A stretch of DNA of 64,000 bases from Bacillota bacterium (lineage in GTDB: Bacteria; Bacillota; Clostridia; Peptostreptococcales; Anaerovoracaceae), in the NCBI GenBank assembly GCA_030536355.1, contig JAUNQD010000005.1, positions 1 through 64,000 of the forward strand. The letters are read 5' to 3'. Below, in pieces: positions 27,636 to 36,321 of this stretch (within the stretch, counting starts at the first letter, position 1; every line of letters begins with the position of its first letter). The notes below the pieces were generated by a model. It was not told where the DNA came from. It searched no databases and saw only the letters and a list, made by a program, of their open reading frames with translations. The translations under genes and the position numbers were made by a program.

Positions 27636-28819
27636 TATTTTTCCTCCAAACATTCGATGCCCGGCAAAGCTTTGCCCTCCAAGAATTCCAGAGAAGCGCC
27701 GCCGCCTGTTGAAATATGTGTCATTTTGTCAGCATATCCGAACTGCTCTACTGCAGCTGCCGAATCGCCGCCGCCGATGATTGTCACTGCATCGCTTGCT
27801 GCCAATGCCGCTGCAACAGCCTTGGTTCCTTCTGCGAAATTAGGCATTTCGAATACTCCGCAAGGTCCGTTCCATACGATAGTCTTGGCATCAGCGATAG
27901 CTTCTTTATATATTTCGATGGTCTTAGGACCAATGTCCATTCCCATCATATCAGCCGGGATCTTATCTTTGTCGAATACAGCTTTTTTACTGTCGTTGCT
28001 GAATTCTTCAGCACATACCGCATCGACAGGAAGCAGAAGTTTCACTCCGTGTTCTTCTGCCTTTTTTATAAGTTCAGGAGCAAGAGACAGGCTGGCTTCA
28101 TCAAGGATAGATGTTCCGATTTCATGACCCATGGCCTTGAAGAATGTATAGCTCATGCCTCCTCCGATAATGAGGCAGTCCACCTTCTTGAGAAGATTTT
28201 CTATAACAGGGATCTTGTCTCCCACCTTGGCGCCGCCCATGATGGCAACGAAAGGTCTTGCAGGATCCTCGAGAGCATCACCCAGGAATTTCACTTCCTT
28301 TTCGATGAGGAATCCGGAAACGCTTGGCATATATTCTGCCAGTCCTGCAGTGGAGCAATGTGCTCTGTGGGCAGTTCCGAAAGCATCATTTACGAAGATC
28401 TCACCCAGTGAAGCAAGTTGGCCTGTGAAAGGCTCTTCGTTCTTAGTTTCTTCCTTACGATATCTCACGTTTTCCAGAAGTGCCACGTCCCCATCCTGAA
28501 GACTTTCAACCGCTGCCTTGACGGAATCATCCACAACTACGTCTGAAGCTGCGAATATAACGTCCTTGCCGAGAAGCTGCGCGAGTCTGTCGGCTACAGG
28601 CTTAAGGGAATACTCAGGCTTGGCTTCTCCCTTAGGTCTTCCCATATGTGACATGAGTATCACCTTGGCTCCGTTTTCCATGAGATAATTGATCGTAGGA
28701 AGTGCAGAAGTGATCCTGATATCATCTGTGATCTCACCGTCTTTCATAGGAACGTTGAAGTCACATCTCACCAGAACTTTTTTACCTACAACATTGATGT
28801 CTCTAACTGTTTTTTTCAT
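27635..28819 (-). CDS. pgk: Phosphoglycerate kinase
   Basis: A 394-residue two-domain kinase that makes ATP from 1,3-bisphosphoglycerate. The N-terminal [22 protein letters not shown] signature, SHMGRPKG, the hinge region [16 protein letters not shown], and the C-terminal nucleotide loop [30 protein letters not shown] are all present. It lies between gapA (67-bp gap) and tpiA (1-bp overlap). Confidence 0.98.
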
Positions 28820-28886
28820 TTGAAAACCCTCTCTTAAAACAAATTATCGGCAGCCGGAATCCTCCGGCCGCCTCATTATATACTCA

Positions 28887-29903
28887 TTATGCGTGGTCTA
28901 CGCTGTACATATGCTGGATCAGTTCAAGAACCTTCTTGGAATATCCGTATTCATTGTCATAGAATGCCAGGAACTTGAAGAACTTATTGTTCAGCTGGAT
29001 ACCTTCTCTTGCGTCGAAGATCGAAGTGTGCGGATCTCCAACGAAGTCCAGTGATACTACTTCATCATCTACGTATTCGATGATTCCCTTCATTGGTCCT
29101 TCTGACGCTTCCTTGACTTTAGCGCAGATTTCTTCATAAGTAGTTTCTGTCTTAGTCATGATGTTCAGGTCGATCATTGATACGTCTGATGTAGGTACTC
29201 TGTAAGCGATACCTGTCATTTTACCTTCCAGTGAAGGGATAACCAGTGACACTGCCTTGGCAGCTCCTGTTGAAGTAGGGATGATGTTGTTGAATACTGA
29301 TCTTCCTGTTCTCCAGTCCTTCATTGAACGAGCATCTACTACCTTCTGCTTAGCTGTAGCAGCGTGGATAGTTGACATGAGACCCTGATCGATCCCGAAA
29401 TTATCTTCTATTACTTTCGCCAGCGGTGCCAGACAGTTAGTTGTACATGAAGCATTGGAAACAACGTTCATTGAGCTTTCGTACTTGTCGTGGTTTACAC
29501 CCATAACGAATGTAGGTGTTTCTTTATCCTTGGCAGGTGCAGTAATGATAACTTTCTTAGCACCCTGATCGATATGCACCTGTGCTTTTTCAGTAGTATT
29601 GTAAGCACCTGTACCTTCAACGATATATTCAGCGCCGCATTCTCCCCAAGGAATCTTTGATGCATCGCTTTCACTGTAAACAGGAACCTTCTTACCGTCG
29701 ATGATCAGACCGTTTTCATAATAATCCAGTTCTTTAGGGAATCTGCCGAATGTTGAGTCATATTTCAGCATGTATACCATATATTCAAGATCTGCATTTC
29801 TTACATTGATGCCTGCGATCTCGATGTCATCTTCGAACATTGCTGCTCTGATAACTACTCTTGAAATACGACCGAATCCGCTTATACCGATTTTGATTGC
29901 CAT
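28887..29903 (-). CDS. gapA: Glyceraldehyde-3-phosphate dehydrogenase, type I, with altered cofactor site
   Basis: A 338-residue enzyme. The catalytic SNASCTTNCLAPL (Cys152) and the downstream STGAAKAV segment are canonical. Two cofactor-site features differ from the usual enzyme: the dinucleotide loop reads GFGRISR (residues 9-15) instead of GFGRIGR, and the acidic residue after IN (normally IND, binding the adenosine ribose) is replaced by INVR (32-35). Loss of that carboxylate with a nearby arginine suggests NADP or dual cofactor use. The C-terminal motif is YDNEYGYSKK. It heads the gapA-pgk-tpiA-eno group; no cggR repressor gene is upstream. Confidence 0.93.
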   Translation of the reverse strand: MAIKIGISGFGRISRVVIRAAMFEDDIEIAGINVRNADLEYMVYMLKYDSTFGRFPKELDYYENGLIIDGKKVPVYSESDASKIPWGECGAEYIVEGTGAYNTTEKAQVHIDQGAKKVIITAPAKDKETPTFVMGVNHDKYESSMNVVSNASCTTNCLAPLAKVIEDNFGIDQGLMSTIHAATAKQKVVDARSMKDWRTGRSVFNNIIPTSTGAAKAVSLVIPSLEGKMTGIAYRVPTSDVSMIDLNIMTKTETTYEEICAKVKEASEGPMKGIIEYVDDEVVSLDFVGDPHTSIFDAREGIQLNNKFFKFLAFYDNEYGYSKKVLELIQHMYSVDHA

Positions 29904-29997
29904 TTTTCTTACTCCTCTCGAATCATAATAGCGTTCAATAATAAATAAACAATATATATCAACCCCGGAAGCTCTCTCCCTCGCTTCCTTTATGGGA

Positions 29998-31428
29998 TCA
30001 ATAACGTCTTCTCTTGGATGATGAAAGTATATTCATCTCATCCCTATATTTTGCGACCGTTCTTCTGGAAATATTTATTCCTTTCTCCCTAAGGACCTCC
30101 ACCATGTACTGATCGCTGCAAGGCGCTTTTGGATCCTCCTCATCAACGATTTCTTTGATGAATTCCTTGATGCTCATGGAAGATATCCCTTCTCCCTCAC
30201 TTCCCGACACACCTGCCGAGAAGAAATACTTTATCTCGAAAACTCCTCTAGGGCATTGCAGATACTTGCCGTTTATGGATCTTGATACTGTAGATTCATG
30301 TATTCCCACTTCTTCTGCAATATCCTTTAAAGTAAGCGTCTTCATGTACTTACTTCCCTTGTCCAGAAATTCTTTCTGATGTTTCACAACGGCAGTTACT
30401 ACATTATATATAGTCTGTTTTCTCTGTTCTATGCTCTTGATGAGCCATAATGCCGAATTGACACGATCTGACAGGTACTTATTCAGATCATCATCTTTAT
30501 CTGCTTCCTTGAGCAGCTTCTGATAATATGAGCTTACCATCAGCCGCGGTGTGCTGCTTTCATTGATAGTAACGATATACTCATCGTCAACACGTTCTAC
30601 CAATACGTCAGGTACGATATACCTGTTATCTGTCTGTGCCGCAAAACCTCTTCCAGGCTTCGGTTCGAGGGTCCTTATAAGATCACTCATGTCCTGGGCT
30701 GTTTTAGTTGATATTCCTGTACATCTGGCGATTATATTCAGTCTGTTGCCTGCCAGATCTTCCAGATGCTCATTTATAACAGTCTCAAAAGCTTCAGTAA
30801 GCAACCCCATCTGCCTTAGCTGTATGGTCAGACACTCGGCTAAATCTTTAGCCCCTACTCCTGCCGGATCAAAAGTATGTATAATGTCCAAGACTTCTTC
30901 GATCATTTCTTCATCGGCACCGGTCGCTTCTGCTATCTCGCCCACTGAAGATGTCATATATCCATTTTCGTCAAGGGATTCGATTATATATTTTCCGATC
31001 TTGCGATATTCTTTTTTAGGTGCAGCAAACTGCAGCTGAAACATGAGGTGTTCCGGCAGCGTGACATCTGAAGACGAAACGTACTGCTCATAATTATTTT
31101 CCTTCTCTTCAGAGTCTTTACTGCTCATATTCCCATAGCTTATATCATCATATTGTCTGTCTCTGACGTATTCCTTCCAGTCGAAGTCATCGTCCTTCCG
31201 ACTGTCTTTCTTTTCCTGCACATGTTCCTGCTCATGAAGTTCCGCATGTTCAGGCTGTTCAGGCTGAGACTGTTCCAGGACAGGGTTAACCAGAAGCTGT
31301 TCCTCTACATAGGTTTCCAGCTCCTGTGTATTGAACTGCAAAATCTGTATTGCCTGTATCAATTCAGGGGTCATCACCAGTTTTTGCTGTTGTTCTATTG
31401 TCAGGTCATATCCCAGCTTCATACTCAT
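29998..31428 (-). CDS. rpoN: RNA polymerase sigma-54 factor
   Basis: A 476-residue sigma-54. Region I is glutamine-rich (LTIEQQQKLVMTPELIQAIQILQ), followed by an acidic region II, the core-binding domain (about 120-320) and the RpoN box at the C-terminus, here SRRTVAKYRDEMNI in place of the textbook ARRTVAKYR, with a preceding helix-turn-helix around HESTVSRSINGKYL. Of three possible starts (31434, 31428, 31422) the ATG at 31428 has the best spacing (7 nt) to AGAGG. It lies upstream of gapA; in several Clostridia rpoN is next to cggR-gapA, and here cggR is missing. Partner enhancer-binding proteins are not in the window. Confidence 0.95.
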   Translation of the reverse strand: MSMKLGYDLTIEQQQKLVMTPELIQAIQILQFNTQELETYVEEQLLVNPVLEQSQPEQPEHAELHEQEHVQEKKDSRKDDDFDWKEYVRDRQYDDISYGNMSSKDSEEKENNYEQYVSSSDVTLPEHLMFQLQFAAPKKEYRKIGKYIIESLDENGYMTSSVGEIAEATGADEEMIEEVLDIIHTFDPAGVGAKDLAECLTIQLRQMGLLTEAFETVINEHLEDLAGNRLNIIARCTGISTKTAQDMSDLIRTLEPKPGRGFAAQTDNRYIVPDVLVERVDDEYIVTINESSTPRLMVSSYYQKLLKEADKDDDLNKYLSDRVNSALWLIKSIEQRKQTIYNVVTAVVKHQKEFLDKGSKYMKTLTLKDIAEEVGIHESTVSRSINGKYLQCPRGVFEIKYFFSAGVSGSEGEGISSMSIKEFIKEIVDEEDPKAPCSDQYMVEVLREKGINISRRTVAKYRDEMNILSSSKRRRY

Positions 31429-31520
31429 GTGCATACCTCTGTTTTGATTTTACCATATTGCAAGTTTTTTGCCAACGTCAGATTTTTTCGAATTTTTGAA
31501 TCATTATTTAATCAATAAAT

Positions 31521-31991
31521 CTATCTGAGATCCGGAAAATCCAGTTGTCTCAATGCTTCAAACAAGATTATATTTGCCGAATTGCTAAGGTTCAAAGAAC
31601 GCAGGCGCGTATCTTTGCTCATGGGTATCCTGATGGCGCTTTCCTTATGCTCCTCGATAAAATCTCTCGGAAGACCGGCTGTCTCCTTTCCGAACAGGAT
31701 CATGTCCTCATCCTGGAATGCTATATCTGTATAGAGGCTGCCGCCTTTGGTGGTAGCCAGAAACATACGGTGCCCTTTGCATTCTTCCAGAAAATCCTTG
31801 AGGCTTTCGTGGACCCTGACATCTACGTACGGCCAGTAATCAAGTCCCGCTCTCTTGAGACTCTTATCATCTATCGAAAACCCAAGGGGTTTAACAAGAT
31901 GTAGCGCCGCTCCCGTAGCCGCGCAGCTCCTCGCTATATTCCCTGTGTTCGGCGGTATCTCGGGTTCAACAAGTACTATATGTATAGCCAT
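31521..31991 (-). CDS. trmL: tRNA (cytidine/uridine-34 2'-O)-methyltransferase, TrmL type
   Basis: A 156-residue SpoU-family (SPOUT knot) methyltransferase. Motif 1 is EPEIPPNTGNIARSCAATG, motif 2 LFGKETAGLPRDFI, motif 3 IRIPMSKDTRLRSLNLSNSANIILFE, forming the knotted SAM site. TrmL modifies the wobble base of leucine tRNAs. The minimal length matches TrmL rather than longer SpoU enzymes. It is leftward, 92 bp upstream of rpoN, and divergent from hom. Confidence 0.92.
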   Translation of the reverse strand: MAIHIVLVEPEIPPNTGNIARSCAATGAALHLVKPLGFSIDDKSLKRAGLDYWPYVDVRVHESLKDFLEECKGHRMFLATTKGGSLYTDIAFQDEDMILFGKETAGLPRDFIEEHKESAIRIPMSKDTRLRSLNLSNSANIILFEALRQLDFPDLR

Positions 31992-32055
31992 TTCTTCATT
32001 CTCCTTTCGCTATATCATATTGTACTTCCTGCAAACCAAAAAGTGAAGACAAACC

Positions 32056-32123
32056 GTTGAAAATCGTTGAAATTCCAGTTGAAGTCCCATGGCAAGGTAT
32101 GATATTATGGTTAGACTGGAATT
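32056..32123 (+). promoter_or_regulatory. hom upstream region: GTTGAA repeats and a dyad
   Basis: Three GTTGAA copies (32056, 32066 and 32078) lie one helical turn apart. A 9-bp inverted repeat AATTCCAGT/ACTGGAATT (32071-32079 with 32115-32123) surrounds a candidate promoter TTGAAG-16-GATATT (32079-32106). This could be an operator array or an RNA leader element; it matches no riboswitch I know. Confidence 0.35.
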
Positions 32124-32140
32124 ATTATGGAGGTTTACCA

Positions 32141-33115
32141 ATGAAAACAATAAAAATCGGATTACTGGGAATGGGTAACATCGGAACAGGAACTTACAAA
32201 ACCCTCGAAATGAACAGAGCAGAAGTCGAGTCAACTCTTGGAACAAAAGTTGAGATCGTTAAAATACTTGAAAAGGACGTTACAAGAGACAGAGGTATCG
32301 AAGTACCTATGGACAAGTTCACTCAGGACCCTGACGTGATCTTCAACGATCCTGAAATCGACATCGTTATCGAACTGCTGGGCGGTATCGAGCCTGCATC
32401 ATCATTCATGCTGAAGGCTATGGAAAACGGCAAGCACGTGGTTACTGCCAACAAGGCTGCTGTAGCTGCCAACTATCACAAGCTGATGGAAACAGCTAAG
32501 GCCAACAACATCATCTTCAAATTCGAAGCCAGCGTAGGCGGCGGCATCCCTATCCTGGGAACACTGACAGGCCCGCTGAGAGCTAACAAGTTTGAAGAAG
32601 TTATGGGTATCCTCAACGGAACTACCAACTACATCCTGCACATGATGACAAAGGAAGGCTGGAGCTATGACGAAGCCCTGAAGGATGCGCAGGCTCTGGG
32701 CTTTGCAGAAGCAGATCCTACTGCAGACGTTGAAGGTGTCGACGCAGCCAACAAGCTGTCCATCCTGATGGCTCTCATGTTCGATCACTATGTACCGCCA
32801 ACAGAGATCCCTACAACAGGTATCACTGAGATCACTAAAGAAAAGATCGAAGAAGCACGTTCAAACAAGTGCAAGATCAAGCTGATCGCTCACGCTAAGA
32901 AAGAAGAAGACGGCAGCATCTTCTACGAAGTACGTCCTATGTACATCAGCGAAACTCATCCTCTGGCTAACATCAACAAGGAATTCAACGCTGTATTCGT
33001 AAAGGGCAATGCAGTAGACGATCTGATGTTCTACGGTAAGGGCGCAGGTCCTCTCCCTACAGGAAGTGCAGTTATGGGAGACGTTATCGAAATCTCAAGA
33101 ACTATCTTAAGATAA
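32141..33115 (+). CDS. hom: Homoserine dehydrogenase, short form without ACT domain
   Basis: A 324-residue enzyme reducing aspartate semialdehyde to homoserine, the branch toward threonine, methionine and isoleucine. The Rossmann domain begins IKIGLLGMGNIGTGTYKTL; the catalytic domain has VTANKAAVAANYHKLM, EASVGGGIPILGTL, GILNGTTNYILHMM and AEADPTADVEGVDAANKL. It ends right after GAGPLPTGSAVMGDV, where most Firmicute homologues continue with a roughly 90-residue ACT domain for threonine feedback; that domain is missing. TATGGAGG precedes the ATG at 32141. The stop is clean, so this looks like a genuine short form. Confidence 0.95.
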   Translation: MKTIKIGLLGMGNIGTGTYKTLEMNRAEVESTLGTKVEIVKILEKDVTRDRGIEVPMDKFTQDPDVIFNDPEIDIVIELLGGIEPASSFMLKAMENGKHVVTANKAAVAANYHKLMETAKANNIIFKFEASVGGGIPILGTLTGPLRANKFEEVMGILNGTTNYILHMMTKEGWSYDEALKDAQALGFAEADPTADVEGVDAANKLSILMALMFDHYVPPTEIPTTGITEITKEKIEEARSNKCKIKLIAHAKKEEDGSIFYEVRPMYISETHPLANINKEFNAVFVKGNAVDDLMFYGKGAGPLPTGSAVMGDVIEISRTILR

Positions 33116-33168
33116 ACCGGCCGGGCCGTGACCCGGATCATTATCCATATATACAGGAGGTTATATAA

Positions 33169-33666
33169 ATGACTTTATATGAACAATGGAAAGAACTGAT
33201 CGAAAACCAGACAGAAGAAACATTTGAAGAATTCTGGGAAGAATATGCAGGAGCTGAAACTAAGCTTTACAGTGCTATCCTGGACGATCCTGCTAAGAAG
33301 ATCGAAGGAACACTCGGCGAGCTGGCAGCTGAAAACGAAATCAGACCTGTTATCTACATGGGATTCCTCGATGGCATCGATACAAGCCTGAAGAAGAGCC
33401 AGGATTTCCAGAGTTTCGATGAAAACTCAAAGGTTGAGATCGAGATCGAACCTGAAACACTCTTCTACAACATGCTGGCTGCAGGAGCTGACTATCTCTA
33501 CGGTCTGCCTCAGTGGGAAGATATCCTGGGTCTTGATAAGATGAAGGAAATCGCTAAGAAATACAAGCAGTCAAAGACCGTAGTCAAAGAAAAGAAGATC
33601 GGAAGAAACGAACCGTGTCCATGCGGATCAGGCAAGAAATATAAGCACTGCTGTGGCAGGAATTAG
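33169..33666 (+). CDS. SEC-C motif protein
   Basis: A 165-residue protein ending in a SEC-C zinc motif, [19 protein letters not shown] (C-x-C...CC), the module also found at the C-terminus of SecA where it binds zinc and contacts SecB or ribosomes. The N-terminal 130 residues are acidic and helical and match no family I recognise. CAGGAGG precedes the start. It follows hom by 53 bp and may be co-transcribed. It could act in translation or protein quality control, but this is only inferred from the motif. Confidence 0.85.
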   Translation: MTLYEQWKELIENQTEETFEEFWEEYAGAETKLYSAILDDPAKKIEGTLGELAAENEIRPVIYMGFLDGIDTSLKKSQDFQSFDENSKVEIEIEPETLFYNMLAAGADYLYGLPQWEDILGLDKMKEIAKKYKQSKTVVKEKKIGRNEPCPCGSGKKYKHCCGRN

Positions 33667-33694
33667 TTTTCTCGGCGCACTGAAAACTATTCAA

Positions 33695-33736
33695 AAAAAC
33701 GAGCCCGTACCTCTCATTGAGATTCGGGCTTTCTTT
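33695..33736. terminator. Bidirectional terminator between the SEC-C gene and nth
   Basis: AGCCCG (33702-33707) pairs with CGGGCT (33725-33730), with A and T runs on either side. It separates the convergent SEC-C and nth genes. Confidence 0.75.
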
Positions 33737-33744
33737 ATGCTTTT

Positions 33745-34377
33745 CTATACTCCGACTTTCTTGCACAGATCTTTGATCGCACATTCTTCGCACTTTGGAT
33801 TTCTGGCACTGCAGCAGTTCCTGCCATGGAAGATCAGGCTGTGATGAGCTTCCGACCACCTGTCTTCAGGCAATACTTTCATCAGCCCCAGCTCTGTCTT
33901 AAGAACGTCTTTTTCCGAAACAAAGCCTATGCGGTTGCTGACTCTGAACACATGGGTATCCACTGCTATCCTCTGCTGTCCGAATCCCACAGATAAAACT
34001 ACATTGGCCGTCTTTCTGCCTACTCCGGGCAGAGCCACAAGAGCATCGTAATCTTCCGGCACTTGTCCGCCGTGCTTCTCGACAAGCTGCTTCGCCAGTG
34101 CAATTATGTTCTTCGACTTGGTCTTATACATACCTATCGTCTTGATATATTCTATCACATCTTCCTGATCAGCCGCAGCCAAAGAAGCCGCGTCAGGATA
34201 TGCCTCAAATAATGCCGGCGACACCTTGTTGACGCTCTTATCGGTCGTCTGCGCAGAAAGTGCTACCGCGATGATCAGCTCGTATGTATTCTTATGATGC
34301 AAAGCGCACTCCGCATCAGGATATTCAGTTCTCAATCTATCTAGGATCTCTGTCGTTTTCTTCTTGGAAAAAGCCAT
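33745..34377 (-). CDS. nth: Endonuclease III
   Basis: A 210-residue DNA glycosylase/AP lyase that removes oxidised pyrimidines. The helix-hairpin-helix LPGVGRKTANVVLSVGF carries the catalytic lysine, VDTHVFRVSNRIG has the catalytic aspartate, and the C-terminal C-x6-C-x2-C-x5-C binds a 4Fe-4S cluster. Length matches the family. It is convergent with the SEC-C gene and divergent from the NCS1 transporter. Confidence 0.97.
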   Translation of the reverse strand: MAFSKKKTTEILDRLRTEYPDAECALHHKNTYELIIAVALSAQTTDKSVNKVSPALFEAYPDAASLAAADQEDVIEYIKTIGMYKTKSKNIIALAKQLVEKHGGQVPEDYDALVALPGVGRKTANVVLSVGFGQQRIAVDTHVFRVSNRIGFVSEKDVLKTELGLMKVLPEDRWSEAHHSLIFHGRNCCSARNPKCEECAIKDLCKKVGV

Positions 34378-34499
34378 AAGTTCACCTCCGTCGTAATATT
34401 AATTATATATAAAGGTAGTGATTTTGCAAATACTGATTTTGAGACCCTATATATAGCGGTCTTTATCCGAAGTTTATACCATTTGAATAGGTTTCTATT

Positions 34500-34514
34500 A
34501 TTTTTCAGAAAATA
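34500..34514 (+). promoter_or_regulatory. CodY box upstream of the NCS1 transporter
   Basis: ATTTTTCAGAAAATA matches the CodY consensus AATTTTCWGAAAATT at 13 of 15 positions with the centre TTTTCAGAAAA perfect. It lies 25 bp upstream of the -35 of the promoter at 34539. CodY is encoded at 3.2 kb in this window. Confidence 0.6.
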
Positions 34515-34538
34515 ATAACAAAACTGAGAAAAAACTAG

Positions 34539-34567
34539 TTACATTTTCGAATGACTTGTAGTATAAT
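34539..34567 (+). promoter_or_regulatory. Promoter of the NCS1 transporter (TTACAT-17-TATAAT)
   Basis: The -35 TTACAT (34539-34544) and perfect -10 TATAAT (34562-34567) are 17 nt apart. The -10 lies inside an inverted repeat GTAGTA/TACTAC (34558-34573), a possible further operator. The coding start is at 34618. Confidence 0.65.
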
Positions 34568-34617
34568 TACTACGTTATAATTTATTCAATTATATAAATC
34601 TTTAATGGAGGTGTTTT

Positions 34618-36189
34618 ATGTCAACGTACACACAAGTTGAAAAGGGCGGCCTGTTCGAATTAACAGATGCGGCTCGTGCGGAACTGGTGTCATCAAAGTA
34701 CTACAATGAAGACCTGGCTCCTACATCAGTTTCACAGAGAAACTGGACTACATACAGCATCACTATGCTGTGGGTTGGAATGTCAATTTGTATTCCATCA
34801 TTATCACTTTCATCCGGACTTATCGGTATGGGCGTATCCCCATGGCTGGCAGTACTGAACGTAGCACTGGGTAACTTGATCATCCTGATCCCTATCCAGC
34901 TGAACTCACAGATCGGTACTAAGTACGGTATCCCATTCCCTCTGTTCGCAAGACTGACTTTCGGTACTAGAGGTGCTCAGCTCCCAGCTATCCTGAGAGC
35001 GATCACTGCCTGCGGTTGGACTTCTGTACAGGCATGGGTAGGCGGCGGCGCTGTTGCAGCTATCATCAGCCTCGTTGCTCCTAAGTTCCTCGATGCTACT
35101 TGGACAATCGGACTCCCTTCATGGGGCGGAATCCAGACTGTAGCAATGGGACAGTTCATTGGTTACGTTATCTTCATCCTGTTCATCGCTTGGATCGCAT
35201 ACACTGGTATGGACCAGATCAAGTGGGTTCAGGACATCGGTGGTCCTATCCTCGTAGTAGTTATGATCGCTCTGCTGATCTGGGCAGCTGGTCTGGCTAA
35301 GGACGCTGGATACGGATTCTGGGAAGTAATGGCTCAGCCTAACGACTCAGCTCTGATCGAAGCATCAGGCGGTATGTGGAACGTATACATGGGCGGCCTG
35401 ATGGGTAACATCGCATTCTGGGCTACAATGGCTCTGAACATCCCTGACTTCTCAAGATATGCTAAGTCACAGAAAGACCAGTTCAGAGGTCAGCTCTACG
35501 GAATGCCGCTGCCAATGGCAATCTGCGCATTCATCGGAGCTTACTTCGCACAGGCTACTAAGCTGGCTCTGGGAACAGCAATGTTCGACCCAACTGGCGT
35601 ATTCTACTACATCGACAGCAAGCTGGCTGTAATCATCTCAGCTATCGGAGTTGTTATGGCTACAGTAACTACTTGCGTAGCTGCTAACGTAGTAGCACCT
35701 GCTAACGGAATCTCCAACATCAACCCTAAGAAGATCAGCTACAAGATGGGCGTTATCATCACAATCATCATCGCATTCTTCATCCTGCAGGCTTGGTGGA
35801 TCTATGGTTCCGGTGGCGCATACTTCACATGGATGAACGCTTACGGAACAATCCTGGCTCCTATCGCAGCTATCTTCATCGCAGACTACTTCGTTTGCAA
35901 GCAGAAGAGAGTTGACGTTGCAGGTCTGTTCGTAGGAGAAGGCGGCAAGTACTGGTACTCAAACGGTATCAACTGGGCAGCTATCATCGCATGGATTGCA
36001 GCATTTATCCTGCCTCTGCTGGTATACTTCGGAGTATCCGGAGCATTCATCGGATTCATCAACTCAATCAACTATGTATGGTCATTCGTAGTAGGTTTCG
36101 TAGTATACGTAATCCTGATGAAGACTTCACTGGCTGGAAAGTCATTCGTAACTGAAGAAGAACACGAAGCTTTCACAGAAAGAGCTTAA
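34618..36189 (+). CDS. NCS1-family nucleobase/hydantoin:cation symporter
   Basis: A 523-residue, about 12-helix transporter of the NCS1 family (Mhp1, CodB, PucI relatives). The N-terminal soluble stretch leads into NEDLAPTSVSQRNWTTYSI..WVGMS, the family entry motif, then GIPFPLFARLTFGTRGAQLPAILRA and GWTSVQAWVGG, where the substrate-stacking tryptophans lie. Candidate substrates are hydantoins, allantoin, uracil or cytosine. The next gene, a hydantoinase/dihydropyrimidinase, argues for hydantoin or dihydropyrimidine uptake. AATGGAGGT precedes the start. A CodY box and a consensus promoter lie upstream, so nitrogen-related control is likely. Confidence 0.93.
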   Translation: MSTYTQVEKGGLFELTDAARAELVSSKYYNEDLAPTSVSQRNWTTYSITMLWVGMSICIPSLSLSSGLIGMGVSPWLAVLNVALGNLIILIPIQLNSQIGTKYGIPFPLFARLTFGTRGAQLPAILRAITACGWTSVQAWVGGGAVAAIISLVAPKFLDATWTIGLPSWGGIQTVAMGQFIGYVIFILFIAWIAYTGMDQIKWVQDIGGPILVVVMIALLIWAAGLAKDAGYGFWEVMAQPNDSALIEASGGMWNVYMGGLMGNIAFWATMALNIPDFSRYAKSQKDQFRGQLYGMPLPMAICAFIGAYFAQATKLALGTAMFDPTGVFYYIDSKLAVIISAIGVVMATVTTCVAANVVAPANGISNINPKKISYKMGVIITIIIAFFILQAWWIYGSGGAYFTWMNAYGTILAPIAAIFIADYFVCKQKRVDVAGLFVGEGGKYWYSNGINWAAIIAWIAAFILPLLVYFGVSGAFIGFINSINYVWSFVVGFVVYVILMKTSLAGKSFVTEEEHEAFTERA

Positions 36190-36261
36190 TTCTATAAAAA
36201 CTTTATAGAACATTGATATCACGGAAATCTCAACAGAGACATTCCTACATATTAAAAACAC

Positions 36262-36288
36262 AGGAGCCTTTGAGACCCAAAGGCTCCT
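36262..36288 (+). other. Intercistronic hairpin, NCS1 to hydantoinase
   Basis: An 11-bp perfect stem AGGAGCCTTTG/CAAAGGCTCCT with a 5-nt loop is followed by ACTATTATC rather than a T run. It may stabilise or process the transcript, or attenuate the second gene. Confidence 0.6.
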
Positions 36289-36321
36289 ACTATTATCAAA
36301 ATAAAAAAGGAGGAATAAGTT

